This document shows positions 1 to 6,811 of a stretch of DNA of 8,969 bases, piece by piece; positions within the stretch are counted from its first letter, which is position 1, and every line of letters begins with the position of its first letter. A program made the position numbers and the translations under genes. The notes under the pieces are model-generated. The model saw nothing but the letters and a program-made list of their open reading frames with translations. It was not told where the DNA came from and did not search any database. Location: positions 1 through 8,969 of the forward strand of contig JAHEBI010000069.1 of assembly GCA_024642325.1 (NCBI GenBank), in the 5' to 3' direction. This stretch comes from Eudoraea sp. (GTDB taxonomy: Bacteria; Bacteroidota; Bacteroidia; Flavobacteriales; Flavobacteriaceae).

Positions 1-1
1 A

Positions 2-61
2 GAATTGACGGTTACCCAGTTTATTGCGCTGACCAAGAAGATAGGTGATGACTCCATTTAA
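2..61 (+). CDS. rsmA: RsmA/KsgA 16S rRNA dimethyladenosine transferase, C-terminal end (partial)
   Basis: Reading from base 2 gives 19 codons (ELTVTQFIALTKKIGDDSI) and a TAA at 59-61; the gene enters from the left edge. The segment resembles the extreme C-terminus of bacteroidotal RsmA, which typically ends in a pattern like 'LSVxQFIxLTxxI'. RsmA dimethylates two adjacent adenines near the 3' end of 16S rRNA during 30S assembly. From memory, rsmA next to mgtE is a recurrent arrangement in flavobacteria, and this supports the call. The reading frame overlaps the mgtE start by 14 nt, which implies translational coupling. Only 19 residues are visible, so the identification rests on a short match plus context. 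Confidence 0.6.
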   Translation, partial: ELTVTQFIALTKKIGDDSI

Positions 62-1400
62 ACTCACAGACGAACTACTGGCAGAAATTGAACTGCTTAT
101 AGAATCCAGGAAAGACACTGAATTAAAGTCTCTTATGGAAGAGATACACTATGCCGATATTGCGGAAATAGCAAATGATCTCAGTGAAGATTCAGCAACC
201 TACCTCATTAAACTTCTGGATAGCGACAAAACTTCCGATGTGCTTATTGAATTGGATGATGATGTTCGGGAAGCAATCCTTAACAACATGTCCTCCAAAG
301 AAATAGCTGGAGAATTAGAAGAACTGGATACAGATGATGCTGCGGATATTATTGGAGAGCTTCCACAGGAAATTGTTGAGGAAGTAATTTCGGAAATAGA
401 AGACCGGGAACACGCCAGGGATATTGTTGACCTTTTACGTTACCATGAAAATTCTGCCGGCGGACTTATGGCCAAGGAATTGGTAAAAGTCAATGAAAAT
501 TGGAACGTACTTACCTGCGTTAAGGAAATGAGGGCCCAGGCCGAAAATGTAACCAGGGTTCATTCCATTTATGTTGTAGATGATGATGACAAACTCAAAG
601 GCAGGCTCTCCCTCAAAGATCTGCTTACAACCTCCACAAAATCACCGATTAAAGATATTTATATCCCAAAAGTGGACCGGGTTAATGTAAATGAAAAACC
701 GGAGGAAGTGGCAAAAATTATGTCCAAGTATGACCTGGAAGCCATTCCTGTAGTGGATGAAATTGGCAGATTGGTTGGCAGAATTACTATTGATGACATC
801 GTAGATGTTATAAGGGAAGAAGCAGAGAAAGATTATCAGCTGGCAGCAGGTATCTCTCAGGATGTAGAAGCCGATGATAGTATTTGGGAATTGACAAGAG
901 CCCGTTTACCCTGGTTGTTTCTGGGTCTAATGGGTGGAATAGGTGCAGCAGCCATCATGGGTGGCTTTGAAGAAATGATAAGCAAGCATGCCATCCTTTT
1001 CTTTTTCACACCTTTAATTGCAGCCATGGCGGGAAATGTTGGGGTACAATCCAGCGCTATCATAGTACAGGGTCTCGCTAATGACGATCTCAAGGGAAGC
1101 ATAAGTAACCGACTGATTAAGGAAATGCTTTTAGCTGCATTGAATGGAATTATTCTGGCCATTGTACTGCTGCTATTTACCTGGTTCTGGAAAGGAAATT
1201 TTCCTGCGGCCGTTGCTATCTCAATTTCCCTGGTTGTGGTAATTGTTGTTGCCGGAATTATCGGAACATTTATTCCTTTGTTTTTAAATAAAAGGGGCAT
1301 AGATCCGGCTATTGCCACCGGGCCTTTTATTACGACAAGCAATGATATTTTCGGGATCCTGATTTATTTCTGGATAGCAAAAGTTATTTTGGGAATTTAG
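48..1400 (+). CDS. mgtE: Magnesium transporter MgtE
   Basis: Encodes 450 aa, the usual MgtE length. MgtE is a homodimeric Mg2+ channel of the inner membrane gated by intracellular Mg2+. Domains in order: an acidic N-terminal helical domain (about 20-130, with a run near TDDAADIIGELP), the hallmark ENSAGGLM at about 135-142, two CBS domains (about 140-195 and 200-260), a plug helix, and a five-helix membrane domain (about 288-450). The pore signature is visible as AGNVGVQSS (about 328-336). The segment DPAIATGPFITTSND ends in Asp433, matching the conserved pore aspartate (Asp432 in the Thermus protein). The ATG at 48 is chosen over the adjacent GTG at 45; a TAG at 42-44 rules out any start further upstream. 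It overlaps the rsmA 3' end by 14 nt, so the two are probably co-transcribed. No lesions are seen. Confidence 0.96.
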   Translation: MTPFKLTDELLAEIELLIESRKDTELKSLMEEIHYADIAEIANDLSEDSATYLIKLLDSDKTSDVLIELDDDVREAILNNMSSKEIAGELEELDTDDAADIIGELPQEIVEEVISEIEDREHARDIVDLLRYHENSAGGLMAKELVKVNENWNVLTCVKEMRAQAENVTRVHSIYVVDDDDKLKGRLSLKDLLTTSTKSPIKDIYIPKVDRVNVNEKPEEVAKIMSKYDLEAIPVVDEIGRLVGRITIDDIVDVIREEAEKDYQLAAGISQDVEADDSIWELTRARLPWLFLGLMGGIGAAAIMGGFEEMISKHAILFFFTPLIAAMAGNVGVQSSAIIVQGLANDDLKGSISNRLIKEMLLAALNGIILAIVLLLFTWFWKGNFPAAVAISISLVVVIVVAGIIGTFIPLFLNKRGIDPAIATGPFITTSNDIFGILIYFWIAKVILGI

Positions 1401-1473
1401 ACTTCACTTTTATTTAATTTGGATACCTTAGAGTCCCCGAATTCTAAATTGAATACTTTAAGAATTTCAGTTT

Positions 1474-2397
1474 ATGTCAATTAAAGTAGGATTAGTTCAG
1501 GAGAGCCCTGTTTTTTTTAACAAAGAGGAAACCATCTCCAAAATTGAAAGGCTCACTAAAACTTATGCGGGTGAATGATGCAATTTATTAGTTTTTCCCG
1601 AGTCATTTATTCCGGGTTACCCACGGGGATTTACTTTTGGGGCTACTATAGGCAGCAGATCTGAAAAAGGGCGCAAGCTTTATGCCGAATATTATGAAAA
1701 CAGTATTGATGTAAATAGTGAAGACCTTAAAAAACTCGAATCCATTTCGAAAAAATACAAGATCTACCTGGTAATAGGGGTAACTGAAAAAGACAATATA
1801 AGCGGCAGTTTATACTGTTCAATGTTGTACATTTCTCCAACTTCCGGATTGCTCGGAACGCATCGAAAAATTAAACCTACCGGAACTGAAAGGATAATAT
1901 GGGCTGAAGCTTCAGGTGAATCACTAACTACCTATCAAACGAAAATTGGCAAGTTGGGGGGGCTGATCTGCTGGGAGAATTATATGCCTCTGGCGAGAAT
2001 GTCCATGTACAGAAAAGGAGTTGAGGTTTATATAGCGCCAACTGCCGATGCAAGAGAAGAATGGACCTCCACGATGCAACATATAGCCCTGGAAGGTCGT
2101 TGCTATGTACTTGGTTGCAACCAGTATTTTACCAAATCCATGTATCCGGAAAACTACCGTTCCCTTGTTACCGATGAACCTGAGACAATGTGCCGGGGAG
2201 GTAGCCTTATTGTAGCTCCAAACGGGAAAATTATAGCAGGCCCTCTCTATGATAAAGCCGGTGTTCTTATGGCCGAATTAGATCTTGAAGAAATTAAGTT
2301 AAACAAACTCGATTTTGATGTCATTGGACATTACGCCCGAAATGATATTTTTCAATTTGACGTAAAAGATCAACCCGAAATTAAGAAGGAAAAGTAA
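1474..2397 (+). pseudogene. Nitrilase-family C-N hydrolase interrupted by one in-frame TGA
   Basis: A single reading frame from ATG 1474 to TAA 2397 (307 codons before the stop, normal for nitrilases) is broken only by TGA at 1576-1578, codon 35. On both sides the translation is clearly nitrilase: KVGLVQESPVFF at the start, then NLLVFPESFIPGYPRG. The full catalytic triad is present: Glu43 (FPE), Lys132 (HRK) and Cys166 (GGLICWENY). The second conserved Glu lies in HIALEGRCYV. The family hydrolyses nitriles or related C-N bonds to acids in the cytoplasm; the substrate cannot be told. The stop replaces a residue that is normally Gly (GGA to TGA would be one base change). The next ATG in frame, at 1822, would drop the catalytic Glu, so a restarted product should be inactive. 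It heads a tight cluster with the next three genes. A base-call error is a real alternative to mutation. Confidence 0.88.
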
Positions 2398-2404
2398 TGA
2401 CATT

Positions 2405-3367
2405 ATGAAAATCCGAATGCTTTATCTTTTTGTCCTAATCTACTTGAGTAATGGTTGTACAACTGAAAACAAGAGGATGTTAGATCTTGAGATTAATCCT
2501 GAGCAGCTTGAAGTATTTGGCCAGGATTATATTTCCACCCCCTTATATGAAAGAGATATTGCTATTTCACCTGAGGGAGACCAATTGGTCTATACCCTTG
2601 GAAATTACCAGCAGACCGTCAGGAGTTTGGTAAGCTTAAAAAGGAAAGGAGATAAATGGGGAGATAAAGAAATCTTAGCCTTTTCAGGGAAGTACAATGA
2701 TATTGAACCTTTTTTTGCTACTGACGGCAGTAAATTGTTCTTTGCTTCCAACAGACCTATAGATGAAGACAGTACAAGAACCGACTATAATATCTGGTAT
2801 TCTGAACTGATAAATGGCGAATGGAATAAACCCCGTGCTTTAGATACCCTGGTGAATAGTCATGGAGATGAGTTCTACCCGTCTGTAAGTGCTAATGGCA
2901 ACTTGTATTTTACGGCAACAAGAACGGGCGGGGTAGGCAGAGAAGATATATTTGTAAGCAATTTTTCTGAGGGGGTTTACAGTGCACCCTTCCCGCTTGA
3001 TTCAACTATTAACACCAAAGTCTATGAGTTTAATGCCTATATAAATCCTAATGAAGATTTATTGATTTTCAGTTCATATGGAAGAGATGATGATTTAGGA
3101 GGCGGAGACCTTTATTACAGTAAAAAAGATAAAACAGGAAAATGGGGAGATTCTAAAAATTTAGGTGACATCGTAAACTCAGATAAATTGGATTACTGCC
3201 CGTTTATAGATATTCCAAGAAATAATTTTTACTTTACCAGTGACAGGAGCAGGCCTATGGAAGGAAGGATTAACACCGTCAATGAACTAGTTATGGAAGC
3301 CAATAAAATTATGAATGGTATGGGTAATATTTACCGGATACACCTGGATAAATTAAATCTAAATTAA
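2405..3367 (+). CDS. Secreted PD40/TolB-like beta-propeller protein, probable lipoprotein
   Basis: Encodes 320 aa. The N-terminus has basic residues, a hydrophobic stretch (5-14) and LSNGC ending at Cys18. This is an acceptable though not classical lipobox, so export and lipid anchoring are likely. The rest is a series of repeats of the PD40 (WD40-like) type, each with a Pro/Asp-x-Gly turn followed by a strand such as LYFTA, LFFAS or IFSS. They occur near residues 55-65, 100-117, 156-172, 207-225 and 263-280, with 'DIW/IYYS'-like strands between them (DYNIWYS, GREDIFVS, GGGDLYYS). Such propellers in Bacteroidota are often envelope-associated OmpA/TolB-related proteins of unknown ligand. The start lies 7 nt after the nitrilase stop and the stop 5 nt before the cupin, indicating co-transcription. 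The fold is secure; the function is unknown. Confidence 0.82.
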   Translation: MKIRMLYLFVLIYLSNGCTTENKRMLDLEINPEQLEVFGQDYISTPLYERDIAISPEGDQLVYTLGNYQQTVRSLVSLKRKGDKWGDKEILAFSGKYNDIEPFFATDGSKLFFASNRPIDEDSTRTDYNIWYSELINGEWNKPRALDTLVNSHGDEFYPSVSANGNLYFTATRTGGVGREDIFVSNFSEGVYSAPFPLDSTINTKVYEFNAYINPNEDLLIFSSYGRDDDLGGGDLYYSKKDKTGKWGDSKNLGDIVNSDKLDYCPFIDIPRNNFYFTSDRSRPMEGRINTVNELVMEANKIMNGMGNIYRIHLDKLNLN

Positions 3368-3372
3368 AAGAA

Positions 3373-3738
3373 ATGAAAGCCATTAATTTAAAAGAAAAAC
3401 ATTCCTCATTTACCAATAAATGGCATCCGCATCAAATTGCGCAGGTAGATGATATGCAGGTAATCCTTGCAAAGATTCAGGGAGAGTTTGTTTGGCATTC
3501 CCACGAAAATGAGGATGAACTGTTTCAGGTTTTAAAAGGCACCCTATATATGCAATTCAGAGACCGGACTGAAGTTGTGAAAGAAGGTGAAATCATAATT
3601 GTCCCAAAGGGTGTAGAACACAATCCGTCTACAAAAAACAATGAAATAGTACATTTATTGCTTTTCGAAAAGTTAACAACGGCCCATACGGGAAACGTGC
3701 ATCACCCAAGGACACAAACCGAATATCCAAAAATTTAA
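3373..3738 (+). CDS. Small single-domain cupin protein
   Basis: Encodes 121 aa, one conserved beta-barrel cupin domain. Motif 1 is complete: WHSHENEDELFQVLKG gives metal ligands His42, His44 and Glu49. Motif 2 is GEIIIVPKGVEHNP with the fourth ligand, His83. All four ligands of a mononuclear metal site are therefore present, so the protein probably binds Fe, Mn, Ni or Zn in the cytoplasm. No signal peptide is seen. Related small cupins include dioxygenases, isomerases and sugar-binding proteins, and the sequence does not decide between them. The C-terminal tail contains HTGNVHH, an additional His-rich stretch. The gene sits 5 nt after the propeller gene and 6 nt before the dehydrogenase, so it probably belongs to the same transcript. 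Confidence 0.88.
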   Translation: MKAINLKEKHSSFTNKWHPHQIAQVDDMQVILAKIQGEFVWHSHENEDELFQVLKGTLYMQFRDRTEVVKEGEIIIVPKGVEHNPSTKNNEIVHLLLFEKLTTAHTGNVHHPRTQTEYPKI

Positions 3739-3744
3739 ACAAGT

Positions 3745-4683
3745 ATGAAAATCCTCCACGTAGACACCAACCATCCTTTGCTCATAAATGAATTCAACGC
3801 CATGGGTTTTCAGAATGTTGAAGAATATAAAGCATCCAAATCCGAGGTAGAAAAGACTATTCATTTATATGACGGGCTTATTATCAGAAGTAGATTTACT
3901 ATAGATCAGGCATTTTTAGACAAAGCAGAAAATCTCAAATTTATAGGCAGGCTGGGTGCCGGCCTGGAAAACATCGATGTGGAATATGCAGAGTATAAGG
4001 GCATTTTTTTAGCCGCTGCACCGGAAGGTAACCGCAATGCTGTTGGAGAACATACCCTGGGGTTATTGCTGGCCCTTCTTAATAATCTGACAAAAGCAAA
4101 CCATGAAGTAAAATCAGGGAAGTGGGATAGGGAAGGAAACAGAGGGATTGAATTGGATGGCAAGACTGTTGGTATAATTGGTTATGGCAATACGGGTAAA
4201 GCCTTTGCCAAAAAACTCAGAGGCTTTGATGTTGAAGTTATTTGTTATGATATTATAGGCGGCGTCTCTGATGAAAATGCCAGGCAGGTAGGAATAATGG
4301 AATTGAAACAGAAATCTGATATAATAAGCCTTCATGTACCTCAAACCCCGGAAACATTAGGTATGATTAACCACGAATTTATCAGTTCATTCCAAAAGCC
4401 TTTTTGGCTGCTAAATACATCGAGAGGAAAATGCGTGGTGACAGAAGATTTAATTTCAGCTTTAAAATCAGGGAAAATTGCAGGAGCCGGATTAGATGTC
4501 CTGGAATATGAGAAGGCCTCCTTTGAGGACCTTTTCGCACAGGATGAACTCCCTAAACCTTTTCAATTCCTGGTCGATTCTGAAAACGTTATTCTAACTC
4601 CTCATGTAGCAGGCTGGACTGTTGAAAGCAAAGAGAAATTAGCACAGACTATTGTTGACAAAATCAAGTCAAGATATTATTAA
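3745..4683 (+). CDS. D-isomer-specific 2-hydroxyacid dehydrogenase (phosphoglycerate-dehydrogenase-like)
   Basis: Encodes 312 aa, typical of the short form without a C-terminal ACT or regulatory domain. The NAD-binding Rossmann signature GYGNTG is at 146-151, with an acidic residue at the end of the second strand (Asp169 in VICYD) that favours NAD over NADP. Catalytic residues are visible: Arg227 in NTSRGK, Glu254 in GLDVLE and His287 in LTPHVAGW. The family interconverts 2-oxoacids and D-2-hydroxyacids in the cytoplasm. The catalytic-domain pattern GRLGAGLENID resembles 3-phosphoglycerate dehydrogenase, but general 2-hydroxyacid, glyoxylate/hydroxypyruvate or lactate specificity cannot be excluded. 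It is the last gene of the nitrilase-propeller-cupin cluster (6-nt gap) and is followed by a 255-nt non-coding gap. SerA of serine biosynthesis is possible but not demonstrated. Confidence 0.9.
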   Translation: MKILHVDTNHPLLINEFNAMGFQNVEEYKASKSEVEKTIHLYDGLIIRSRFTIDQAFLDKAENLKFIGRLGAGLENIDVEYAEYKGIFLAAAPEGNRNAVGEHTLGLLLALLNNLTKANHEVKSGKWDREGNRGIELDGKTVGIIGYGNTGKAFAKKLRGFDVEVICYDIIGGVSDENARQVGIMELKQKSDIISLHVPQTPETLGMINHEFISSFQKPFWLLNTSRGKCVVTEDLISALKSGKIAGAGLDVLEYEKASFEDLFAQDELPKPFQFLVDSENVILTPHVAGWTVESKEKLAQTIVDKIKSRYY

Positions 4684-4826
4684 ATACAGAGTGTAAAGTA
4701 ATTCATATTGAATTTTTGGATTTGTGCGACTGATTCTTATCGCATAATTAATACCAGGCCTCCAAAATCCTTATCAACATGATAGTAAAATGTCAATGAG
4801 GAACATTTTAAATTACTAAGCTCATG

Positions 4827-4863
4827 AAAATCATTTAATTAGTGATTTTTTAGTCGCTAAAAA
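4827..4863 (+). terminator. Two overlapping stem-loops sharing a T-run; candidate terminator
   Basis: Stem A pairs AAAATCA (4827-4833) with TGATTTT (4843-4849) and runs into six Ts (4846-4851), an intrinsic-terminator-like layout, though the stem is A/T-rich and weak. Stem B pairs TTTTTAG (4847-4853) with CTAAAAA (4857-4863). The two share bases 4847-4849, so they cannot fully form together. The site is about 145 nt beyond the dehydrogenase stop, far for its terminator. It could be that or a regulatory leader element for the DUF4199 gene. Confidence 0.3.
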
Positions 4864-4907
4864 GAGTAAATTAGTATTTTAGTAGGAATTGATTTCCGCC
4901 CCTCCTC

Positions 4908-4934
4908 TTGAATTTTGTAAATATTAAAATTCAA
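4908..4934. promoter_or_regulatory. Perfect 9-bp inverted repeat immediately upstream of the DUF4199 start
   Basis: TTGAATTTT (4908-4916) and AAAATTCAA (4926-4934) are exact reverse complements separated by 9 nt; the second arm ends 4 nt before the ATG at 4939. This could be the operator of a dimeric regulator or an mRNA hairpin that limits ribosome access. Short A/T-rich palindromes do arise by chance in low-G+C DNA, so the function is unproven. Confidence 0.4.
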
Positions 4935-4938
4935 AAAC

Positions 4939-5397
4939 ATGAAAAGTTCAATATTCAAATTTGGAGTTTACGGATTTATTTTTGCGCTTATGGTCTTCCT
5001 TTTGGTACTCTACTTTGGGAAAGACCTGGAATCTACTATTCAGGTAGCGATTGGATATCTGGCCATGACTGTTTCTTCAAGTTTTATTTTCTTTGGAATA
5101 AAACACTTCAGGGATCACCAGAATAATGGTAAAGTTAGTTTTGGAAAGGCACTTCTTATTGGGATACTTATTGCACTTATCACCTCCTTTGGTATCGCTA
5201 TTGCTGATTATATTTACACTACGGTAATAAACCCTGAATTTTTTGAGGAATATAAGGCTATGATGCTGGCCGATGGCTATGAAGGGGAAATTCCGGAATA
5301 CAGCAGCGCTTTTATGGCCGTGCTCATGAGTGTTACTGTATTGTGCATTGGTTTTATCATTTCATTATTATCCGCCTTACTGCTTCAACGAAAATAA
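4939..5397 (+). CDS. DUF4199 family membrane protein
   Basis: Encodes 152 aa with four predicted membrane helices at about 7-26, 33-53, 68-92 and 122-148. The layout and the segments GYLAMTVSSSFIFFGIKHFRD and the F/Y-rich loop before helix 4 match the DUF4199 family, which is common in Bacteroidota and has no established function. The loop between helices 3 and 4 carries an acidic stretch (about 99-120) probably facing one side of the membrane. The ATG at 4939 follows a perfect inverted repeat and there is no Shine-Dalgarno sequence, as is normal for this phylum. The DUF1801 gene begins 6 nt after the stop, so the two are likely co-transcribed. Confidence 0.85.
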   Translation: MKSSIFKFGVYGFIFALMVFLLVLYFGKDLESTIQVAIGYLAMTVSSSFIFFGIKHFRDHQNNGKVSFGKALLIGILIALITSFGIAIADYIYTTVINPEFFEEYKAMMLADGYEGEIPEYSSAFMAVLMSVTVLCIGFIISLLSALLLQRK

Positions 5398-5403
5398 GTA
5401 ACA

Positions 5404-5862
5404 ATGCAGTCAACAGCCAAAACTCCAGCCCAATACATTGCTGAACTGCCCGAGAACAGGAAGCAACCTGTATCTAAGTTACGGGAAACCATCTTAAAAA
5501 ACCTACCTGAGGGTTTTGAAGAAATTATGAGCTATGGCATGATAGGTTATGCTGTTCCCCATTCCCTATACCCTGCAGGATACCATACGAATCCAAAACT
5601 CCCATTACCATTTATTAATATTGCTTCTCAAAAAAACTTTATTGCACTCTATCATATGGGTATATACGCCAATAGTGAATTATTGAATTGGTTTGAATCT
5701 GAATACCCCAAACATGTAAAGACCAAACTGGACATGGGCAAAAGCTGTATAAGATTTAAAAATACAGAAGATATCCCCTACACTCTTATAGGGCAACTAG
5801 TATCCAAAATGACTGCAGAACAATGGATGAACATATACGAACGAACTCGGAAAAACAGGTAA
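5404..5862 (+). CDS. DUF1801 domain protein
   Basis: Encodes 152 aa, no signal peptide or membrane helix; cytoplasmic. The N-terminal helix pattern TPAQYIAELPENRKQPVSKL, followed by GFEEIMSYGMIGYAVP (about 37-52) and the strand FIALYHMGIY (about 79-88), fits the DUF1801 family (YdhG/YjbR-like fold; some members are described as iron-chaperone-like). The C-terminal part MGKSCIRFKNTEDIPY is also characteristic, and the length is typical. The biochemical role is unknown. It sits between the DUF4199 gene and the decayed VOC gene, with 6-nt gaps on both sides, so the three probably formed one transcript. Confidence 0.85.
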   Translation: MQSTAKTPAQYIAELPENRKQPVSKLRETILKNLPEGFEEIMSYGMIGYAVPHSLYPAGYHTNPKLPLPFINIASQKNFIALYHMGIYANSELLNWFESEYPKHVKTKLDMGKSCIRFKNTEDIPYTLIGQLVSKMTAEQWMNIYERTRKNR

Positions 5863-5868
5863 ATTATT

Positions 5869-6229
5869 ATGAAATCAAGGGTGACGGGGTTAGGTGGTTT
5901 TTTTTAAAACCAAAGATCCAGATAAGATTAAAGACTGGTATAAAAATCATTTAGGATTGAATACAGACCAGTACGGTTGTGCATTCTGGTGGAAAGACAA
6001 GGAAGGGAATGATTGTTCTACACAATGGAGCCCTTTCAAGGAGGGTACTTCCTATATTAAGCCTGGTAAAAAAGAATTTATGATGAATTTGATGACTGTA
6101 TTAAAAAGTTAGGGTGTTACCATTGTCGGAGTAATAGAGGAATATGAGTATGGCAAATTTGCATGGATTATGGATCCCGAAGGCAATAAGTTAGAGCTTT
6201 GGAAACCAGTGGATAAAGCATTTCTTTGA
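5869..6229 (+). pseudogene. VOC family (glyoxalase/bleomycin-resistance fold) protein, frameshifted remnant
   Basis: The natural start is ATG 5869 (MKSRVTGLGG), but an 8-T run at 5898-5905 leads into a TAA at 5905-5907. The family continues in another frame with FFKTKDPDKIKDWYKNHLGL, a typical first VOC motif, then CAFWWKDKEGND and KEFMMN. Near 6086-6091 the frame shifts again (DDCIKKL is readable at 6091-6111), and near 6112 an extra G returns it to GVTIVG...YGKFAWIMDPEGNKLELWKP, ending at TGA 6227-6229. About 8 residues also seem missing between KEFMMN and GVTIVG compared with relatives. Multiple lesions make genuine decay more likely than a single base-call error. Intact homologues are metal-dependent enzymes or binding proteins of varied function. 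The gene follows the DUF1801 gene by 6 nt. Confidence 0.85.
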
Positions 6230-6280
6230 TTCGAAAATAATTGTTACATTTAAGAGAGTATTAACCAACAACGTATAACT

Positions 6281-6805
6281 ATGTCAGAAGATAACAAAGA
6301 TCCCAAAGACAAAGCAGAAGGGAAATTTGATAAGGCGAAAGGGAAAGCCAAAGAATTTACTGAAGATGCCAAAGAATCGGCAAAGGAAGCTAAAGAAAAA
6401 GTCAAAGAATCTGTTAAAGAAGCCAAAGAGAAAGCTAAGGAATTCGCTGAAGAGACTAAAGAAGCTGCCGGTGAATTTGCTGAGGGCGCTAAGAAATCTG
6501 CAGAGGAGTTTTCTGAGGGCATGAAAGAAGTCACTGAAAGTGACAATAAAAAAATACTGGCCGGGATATTAGCTATAATATTAGGCTCATTAGGTATTCA
6601 TAAGTTCATTTTAGGGTATCAGAAGGAAGGTTTTATCCTATTAGGAGTAACAATAGTTGGCTTTGTGCTTAGTTGTATTGGAGTGGGTGTATTTATAGTG
6701 TGGATAACAGGTATGATCGGACTTATAGAGGGGATTATTTACCTTACCAAGTCTGATGAGGATTTTTATAACACCTATCAGGTGGGCAAAAAGCCCTGGT
6801 TCTAA
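6281..6805 (+). CDS. TM2-domain membrane protein with N-terminal LEA-like 11-mer repeats
   Basis: Encodes 174 aa. The first 85 residues are highly charged, rich in Lys, Glu and Ala, and contain no Cys, Trp or Pro beyond residue 8. From residue 12 to 77 they form six consecutive 11-residue units of the A-K-E-x-x-x-x-A-K-E-x type, as in group 3 LEA and apolipoprotein-like helices. Residues about 90-157 are a TM2 domain: KILAGILAIILGSLGIHKF, then LGYQKEG, then a second hydrophobic segment through YLTKSDEDF. TM2 proteins sit in the inner membrane with unknown function; the repeat region probably forms a long amphipathic helix outside the bilayer. The ATG at 6281 is the only sensible start. The gene stands alone, 51 nt after the VOC remnant, and ends in a terminator. 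A stress or desiccation role is inference. Confidence 0.85.
   Translation: MSEDNKDPKDKAEGKFDKAKGKAKEFTEDAKESAKEAKEKVKESVKEAKEKAKEFAEETKEAAGEFAEGAKKSAEEFSEGMKEVTESDNKKILAGILAIILGSLGIHKFILGYQKEGFILLGVTIVGFVLSCIGVGVFIVWITGMIGLIEGIIYLTKSDEDFYNTYQVGKKPWF
6314..6511 (+). repeat. Six tandem 33-bp units encoding LEA-like 11-residue repeats
   Basis: Residues 12-77 of the TM2-domain protein divide into exactly six 11-residue blocks: AEGKFDKAKGK, AKEFTEDAKES, AKEAKEKVKES, VKEAKEKAKEF, AEETKEAAGEF and AEGAKKSAEEF. The DNA shows the same 33-nt period with diverged codons, so the units are old or under protein-level selection rather than freshly duplicated. The repeat composition also keeps the antisense strand open. 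Confidence 0.85.
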
Positions 6806-6811
6806 AATCTT

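Larger units (their letters stand above)
4684..4938 (+). other. Structured intergenic region before the DUF4199 gene
   Basis: No convincing gene in 255 nt. It holds several inverted repeats. An 8-bp stem with one wobble pair joins 4722-4729 to 4740-4747 (core TGCGA/TCGCA). AAAATCA (4827-4833) pairs with TGATTTT (4843-4849). TTTTTAG (4847-4853) pairs with CTAAAAA (4857-4863) across a 3-nt loop. A perfect 9-bp repeat ends 5 nt before the DUF4199 ATG. The gap should contain the end of the dehydrogenase transcript and the promoter for the next cluster, but no clear bacteroidotal TTTG...TAnnTTTG promoter was found. TATTTTAG at 4875-4882 is the nearest -7-like match and has no good -33 partner. Confidence 0.6.

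Noticed and set aside
857..1342. 161-aa minus-strand open frame inside mgtE
   Set aside because: It lies entirely opposite the conserved MgtE membrane domain and has no recognisable domain of its own.
1401..1473. Terminator or promoter between mgtE and the nitrilase gene
   Set aside because: Only short imperfect repeats (TTAGA/TCTAA) and a single -7-like TACCTTAG without a -33 partner; nothing supportable.
1576..1578. Selenocysteine insertion at the nitrilase TGA
   Set aside because: Nitrilases have Gly, not Cys, at this place. The short CCCG/CGGG pairing downstream (1597-1616) is not a convincing bacterial SECIS element.
4735..4840. Minus-strand stretch of about 30 codons reading like FYYHVDKDFGG
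   Set aside because: It looks mildly protein-like but has no suitable start and matches no family I recognise. It may be a gene relic or chance.
6225..6252. Bacteroidota-type promoter for the TM2-domain gene (TTTG ... TACATTTA)
   Set aside because: The -7-like box matches 7 of 8 bases, but the spacing to TTTG is 16 nt rather than about 19-21, so it is too weak to list.
6250..6546. 98-aa minus-strand open frame opposite the TM2-domain gene
   Set aside because: It is the antisense image of the Lys/Glu/Ala repeats: a Ser/Ala/Leu-rich periodic sequence with no family resemblance, and it overlaps a well-supported gene.
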